Assembly (NCBI RefSeq): GCF_028583425.1
Contig: NC_072799.1
Coordinates: 90,134,217-90,198,216, forward strand
Source of the DNA: Eublepharis macularius
Taxonomy: Eukaryota; Chordata; Lepidosauria; Squamata; Eublepharidae
Direction of reading: 5' to 3'
DNA length: 64,000 nucleotides
The position numbers and the translations under genes are program-made. The notes under the pieces are model-generated. The model made no database searches, was not told the origin of the DNA, and saw nothing but the letters and a program-made list of their open reading frames with translations. Positions 60,476 through 64,000 of this stretch are shown one piece after another. The stretch's first letter is position 1, and every line of letters starts with the position of its first letter.

Positions 60476-61597
60476 AAAGAGACCCCTGCTCTGAGAACAC
60501 GGAGAGCCACTGCCTGGTGAAGTGCTAGGCTGGATGGATCAAAGTTACAGAAATTTCATCTGCTTTTGGTAAGGCAATTTCCTGTGCTGGTAAGCAGAAA
60601 GTCATCTCTTATGCTTTAAATTCTTGAACAGATACGTTGATCTCTACCCATTTACGGCAATCGTTGCCTACCTTGGGTCCTTAATACTGGTTTATGCATT
60701 ACACAGCAGCAAAGTTTTGACTGTGACACTAATGGCAGAATTCCTATTAATTTACCCTAAGATAAGGGTTTAGTTTCTGTCTTAACTCTATCAGCAGTGA
60801 CACCATATGACTGTTACTAACGTTAGGGCTAGTATTCAACACATTCTATAAAATATATGAATTTCTTACTGCTTGCATTCGAGAAACTAGCACTTGCTAA
60901 TGCTTTTGATTTTAATTCTTCCCTTGCAATAAATAAATTGCACCTCCTAGGGTATTAGTTTAGAGTTTTCATTTTCAGATAGGTAGGAACTGCAAAGCAA
61001 GCATGCCAGTTTTAATTACCAAATTATAGGCCAGTAATGAAATGGCCAAATCACAGCTGCTCCCTGATAGTGTTCTGCCGTCATGCTGATTGCTTTTAAC
61101 TGCAATTTGGTAGAAAAATCTAATTTTTCATAGCTGTAGCATATTGTGCGTGTCAACTCGTGGTGCCTTGAAGATTGAAAACTAGGGATTTTTAAAAAGT
61201 ATATTATATTTAAAAAACTTTTATGGTACAAAGAGAAAATGAGCTGTTTTTTAGCCAGATAGCTTTTAAATTATATTAACTGCTTGCTTTTTAGTTTGTT
61301 TTTTGACGCAAAGTGTAGCCTTATATTTCCATCTTAGACTTGAACAAGAAACAGTCAATTCTCCATGCTCTCTAAAGAGGGTGAGTTTGTGCAGTCTTGG
61401 ACCTATGAAGTTGCAAGTACTGATTCTAAGCTTTGCGGACTGTATTTTCTTCTCCCTAGGTTGCACAACTTTGATTTTTCACCTCCCTTTTGTCAGCTGC
61501 AGCTGTCAGTTTTTCAAACTTTATCCCCTTCTGCTATGAAAACTTCAATGCTAACTTCTTGGCTTTAGTGATAGCAGTGAGCTTCTGTTATCTGTCC

Positions 61598-62725
61598 TTC
61601 CTTCCTTCCTTCCTTCGTTTGTTTGTCATCCACCCTTCTCACTGAGATCCAAGGCAGATTACACAGTGCGAGTGAAATACGATGTGATCAACAGCTAGGA
61701 CATTCACTAAGCAAAGTACAATAATGAACAACAGATAGGACATTCAGGGAAACAGATACAATAGGGAATAGTAGCAGAAAATCTGAAAACAAGCATAAAG
61801 CTGAGCACAGAAACATAATCTTTCTGGAACAAAACATAACTAATTTACATGGCATGTTTAGCAACTTGAAACTCCTTACCAGGTGTGTATCTGCATCAGC
61901 AGGCAGTACCCAATAGCACAGCGTATAGTCCCTGTCCCTATCAAGGTAGTTCTCTGAGCTGTTTCTTATGACACAGCCCTATAGTTTGGTAGAAAACCCT
62001 CCTGAATAATTCAGTTTTGCATAATTTGTAGAAAGCTAGGAGAGTGGGAACTTTCCTGAACAGTTCAAGAAGGCCATTTCATAAGGTGGGAGCTACCACA
62101 GGAAAAGCATGTGTGTGGACAGGTGTTGATTTTGTCCAACTACAGGATGGTTTCTGCAGGTCCTGTCCAGATGAATGTAGCTGCCATGGCAAAACGGGGT
62201 GGTGGTGGTACAAATATGAGGGGCCAAGGCTGTGAATGGCTTTGAATATGAGAGTTGTGACCTTCAATTAAGATCAGTAGTTGATAGATAATGAAATGTC
62301 TGCAGAATGTGAATGATATTCATGCTTCTCGCCTAGCTCCTGATACTAACCAATCTGCAGCATTCTGCACCAACTGGAGTCTCCAAGTCAACTTTGAGGG
62401 GAGACCTATGTAGAGTGCATTACAGTAGTCTAATCTTGATGTTACTATGGCATGAATTCAGGAGGTCAGATTGGCTGTGTCAAGCTAGGGGACCTTCTTC
62501 CAGGCTAGTCTGAGTTGTGAGAAGACCTTTTTAGCCTCTATATTTACTTGCTACTCTAGCAGCAGTTCTTGGTCTAATATAACTCCTAGGCCCCTAAATG
62601 AGTCAGGTAGGGTCAACTGAATCCCATCAAAGGTCGGAGGCACAATGTCCTTCAAGAGTTCTGCTTTTCCAATCAGGATCACTTCCATCTTGTCTGGATT
62701 CAGTTTCAACTTACATCTATTCTGC
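61598..62725 (-). mobile_element. L2-like LINE, antisense, decayed
   Basis: The 3' end lies by a CTTC microsatellite (61599-61614), followed by TCATCCACCCTTCTCACTGA and GGCAGATTACACAGTGCGAG. The coding end is PPTFDGIQLTLPDSFRGLGV (about 62640-62570). It is the most diverged copy of the 20575 family here. Confidence 0.75.
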
Positions 62726-62889
62726 TTCATGCTGCTCATCTTGTTTGTTCTGTGTCTTGCTTTGACACCTGTAGTTACACTGTCCTCCCTGGCTTTCTTT
62801 TTTTCTTCCATGTGTTTGTTTTTCAGTTTCTGATTTTAGTGTTCAAACATCCTTTGAATGTTTCCTTTTTTCTCTTCTTCTTCCTATGC

Positions 62890-63800
62890 TGTTGATGTGT
62901 TTTGTTTGCACATTACTGTTCACCTCCGTGGCTTCTGTGCAGTCCCACGTTGGGACTGTGCACATGCAGGTCAACCTCAGAGATTTGTAGAAGACTAGGA
63001 GTGCTCTCCTCCCTTTGGTGCTTTCCCGCCAAAAACATCACATGACCAGAAGGAATGGTTACATTATAGTAGATTCTAGCAGTGTTATAGAGATCCCTCA
63101 ACAATGACTGGAGAGTTCTATTAAGCTGGTTACCTGGAATATTGCAGGGTGGGGGGCTCAAATACCAATTCCAGAACTCTTTTTACGTGAGCATTCTATT
63201 CTGCTCCAGGAAAGTTGGAGCCTGGAAAGCTGTTTGAAAGCTTGGCTCATACAAAACCTTTTGACCCCCTAGGTACCTGGCTTCTCAAGGTTCTGACAGC
63301 CAGAACAACTTTTCTAGTGGCAATAACCTCAGTTAGCAGTGAACTGCAAGCCCTGCAACATGACCCTTCTTTCATCAAGATGTTTGCAGATAAGGTTGTT
63401 CTCTGTCCAAGCCTTCCCTTTCTGCCGAAGGTTGTCTCAGCATTCCACCTGAATCAGGACATTGCCTTACCTGTCTTCTGTCCTTCGCCTACCACAGACA
63501 CTGAGAGACTCTTTCACACCCTTGATGTCCAACGGGCAGAACAGCTCCTTTTCGCAAGGACCCTAATCTATTTGTCACATTTAAGGGGCCTAAGAAAGTT
63601 CTGAAAGTCACCGCTCAGACCCTTTCCAGTTGGATAGTATGGGTCATTAGGGAGTGTTACAGTCTAAAAAGCCATATCCACTGGCCATAAGAGCGCACTC
63701 CATAAAAGCGCAATCAATGTCTTCAGCTTTCAGCATGAGTATTCCTCTAGTGGATTTATGTAAGGCAGCCTCCTGGTCTACACTGTCTACATTCATCAAA
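62890..63800 (+). mobile_element. DIRS-like element, tyrosine recombinase end
   Basis: The frame 63215-63604 and its continuation (63655-63800) encode FESLAHTKPFDPL, LLKVLTARTTFLVAITS, SELQAL, FHLNQDIALPVFCPSP, IRAHSIKAQSMSSAFSM and AASWSTLSTFIKHY. This is the tyrosine recombinase of DIRS retrotransposons. Related enzymes have an Arg-rich stretch before SELQAL that appears deleted here. Upstream GTCCCACGTTGGGACTGTGC (62943-62962) looks like part of its termini. It is cut at 63804 by another repeat. Confidence 0.8.
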
Positions 63801-63803
63801 CAC

Positions 63804-64000
63804 TATACCGTCGAAGGCTTTCACGGCTGGAGAATGATGGTTGTTGTGGATTTTCTGGGCTGTATAGCCGTGGTCTTGGTATTGTAGTTCCTGACGTTTC
63901 TCCAGCAGCTGTGACTGGCATCTTCAGAGGTGTAGCACCAAAAGACAGAGATCTCTCAGTGTCACAGTGTGGAGAAGATGTTGGCAGGTAATTTATATCT
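63804..64000 (-). mobile_element. Penelope-like end fragment with hammerhead-like hairpin
   Basis: It begins TATACCGTCGAAGGCTTTCA inside the DIRS frame. On the minus strand, CTGAAGA (about 63928-63922) and GAAAC (about 63902-63898) enclose a hairpin with CCAG/CTGG arms, again with one extra base after the first box. It runs off the window end. The family is assigned by memory of this common squamate repeat. Confidence 0.55.

Noticed and set aside
61300-61570. Possible later NFXL1 exon
   Set aside because: The frames show no Cys/His finger pattern and no match to the expected VSPLPC-type continuation.

Overview
The window is nuclear DNA from a squamate reptile. It has spliced vertebrate genes with GT-AG introns and two CpG-island promoters. 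It is very dense in squamate-type repeats: tRNA-derived Sauria-like SINEs, a 5S-rRNA-derived SINE, a BovB/RTE LINE, CR1/L2-like LINEs, Penelope-like ends with hammerhead-like hairpins, DIRS, Ty3 chromovirus and many hAT MITEs. The species cannot be read directly. A gecko is one possibility, discussed under the CNGA1 finding.

Two protein-coding genes are present, head to head, and both run off the window. On the minus strand, NIPAL1 (Mg2+ transporter family) contributes coding exon 1 (9501-9549) and exon 2 (693-956), joined by an 8.5 kb intron; its remaining exons lie left of position 1. On the plus strand, NFXL1 (RING and NF-X1-type zinc-finger protein) contributes 15 coding exons from 26018 to 54382. 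Together they make 613 in-frame codons, roughly two thirds of the protein; the 3' exons lie beyond 64000. Two of the NFXL1 introns appear to use GC-AG splice sites and exon 15 is only 22 nt.

The 16.5 kb between the two start codons is where mammals carry CNGA1, the rod cyclic-nucleotide-gated channel. I see no trace of it. The space holds Penelope-like fragments, a Ty3/gypsy provirus (11624-18214) whose middle 4.4 kb is inverted, two LINE remnants and assorted MITEs and SINEs.

The NFXL1 introns are repeat nests, many with readable target-site duplications (TSDs): hAT in hAT (34004-35642), hAT in 5S-SINE (36706-37283), LINE in LINE with a solo LTR inside (about 56140-59270), and DIRS cut by a Penelope-like piece (62890-64000). 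A GC-rich palindromic hAT MITE family has four copies, each with an 8-bp TSD or a one-mismatch relict of one. A 385-bp retroposon has two near-identical copies 7.7 kb apart. No tRNA or rRNA gene, CRISPR array or bacterial-type operon is present.
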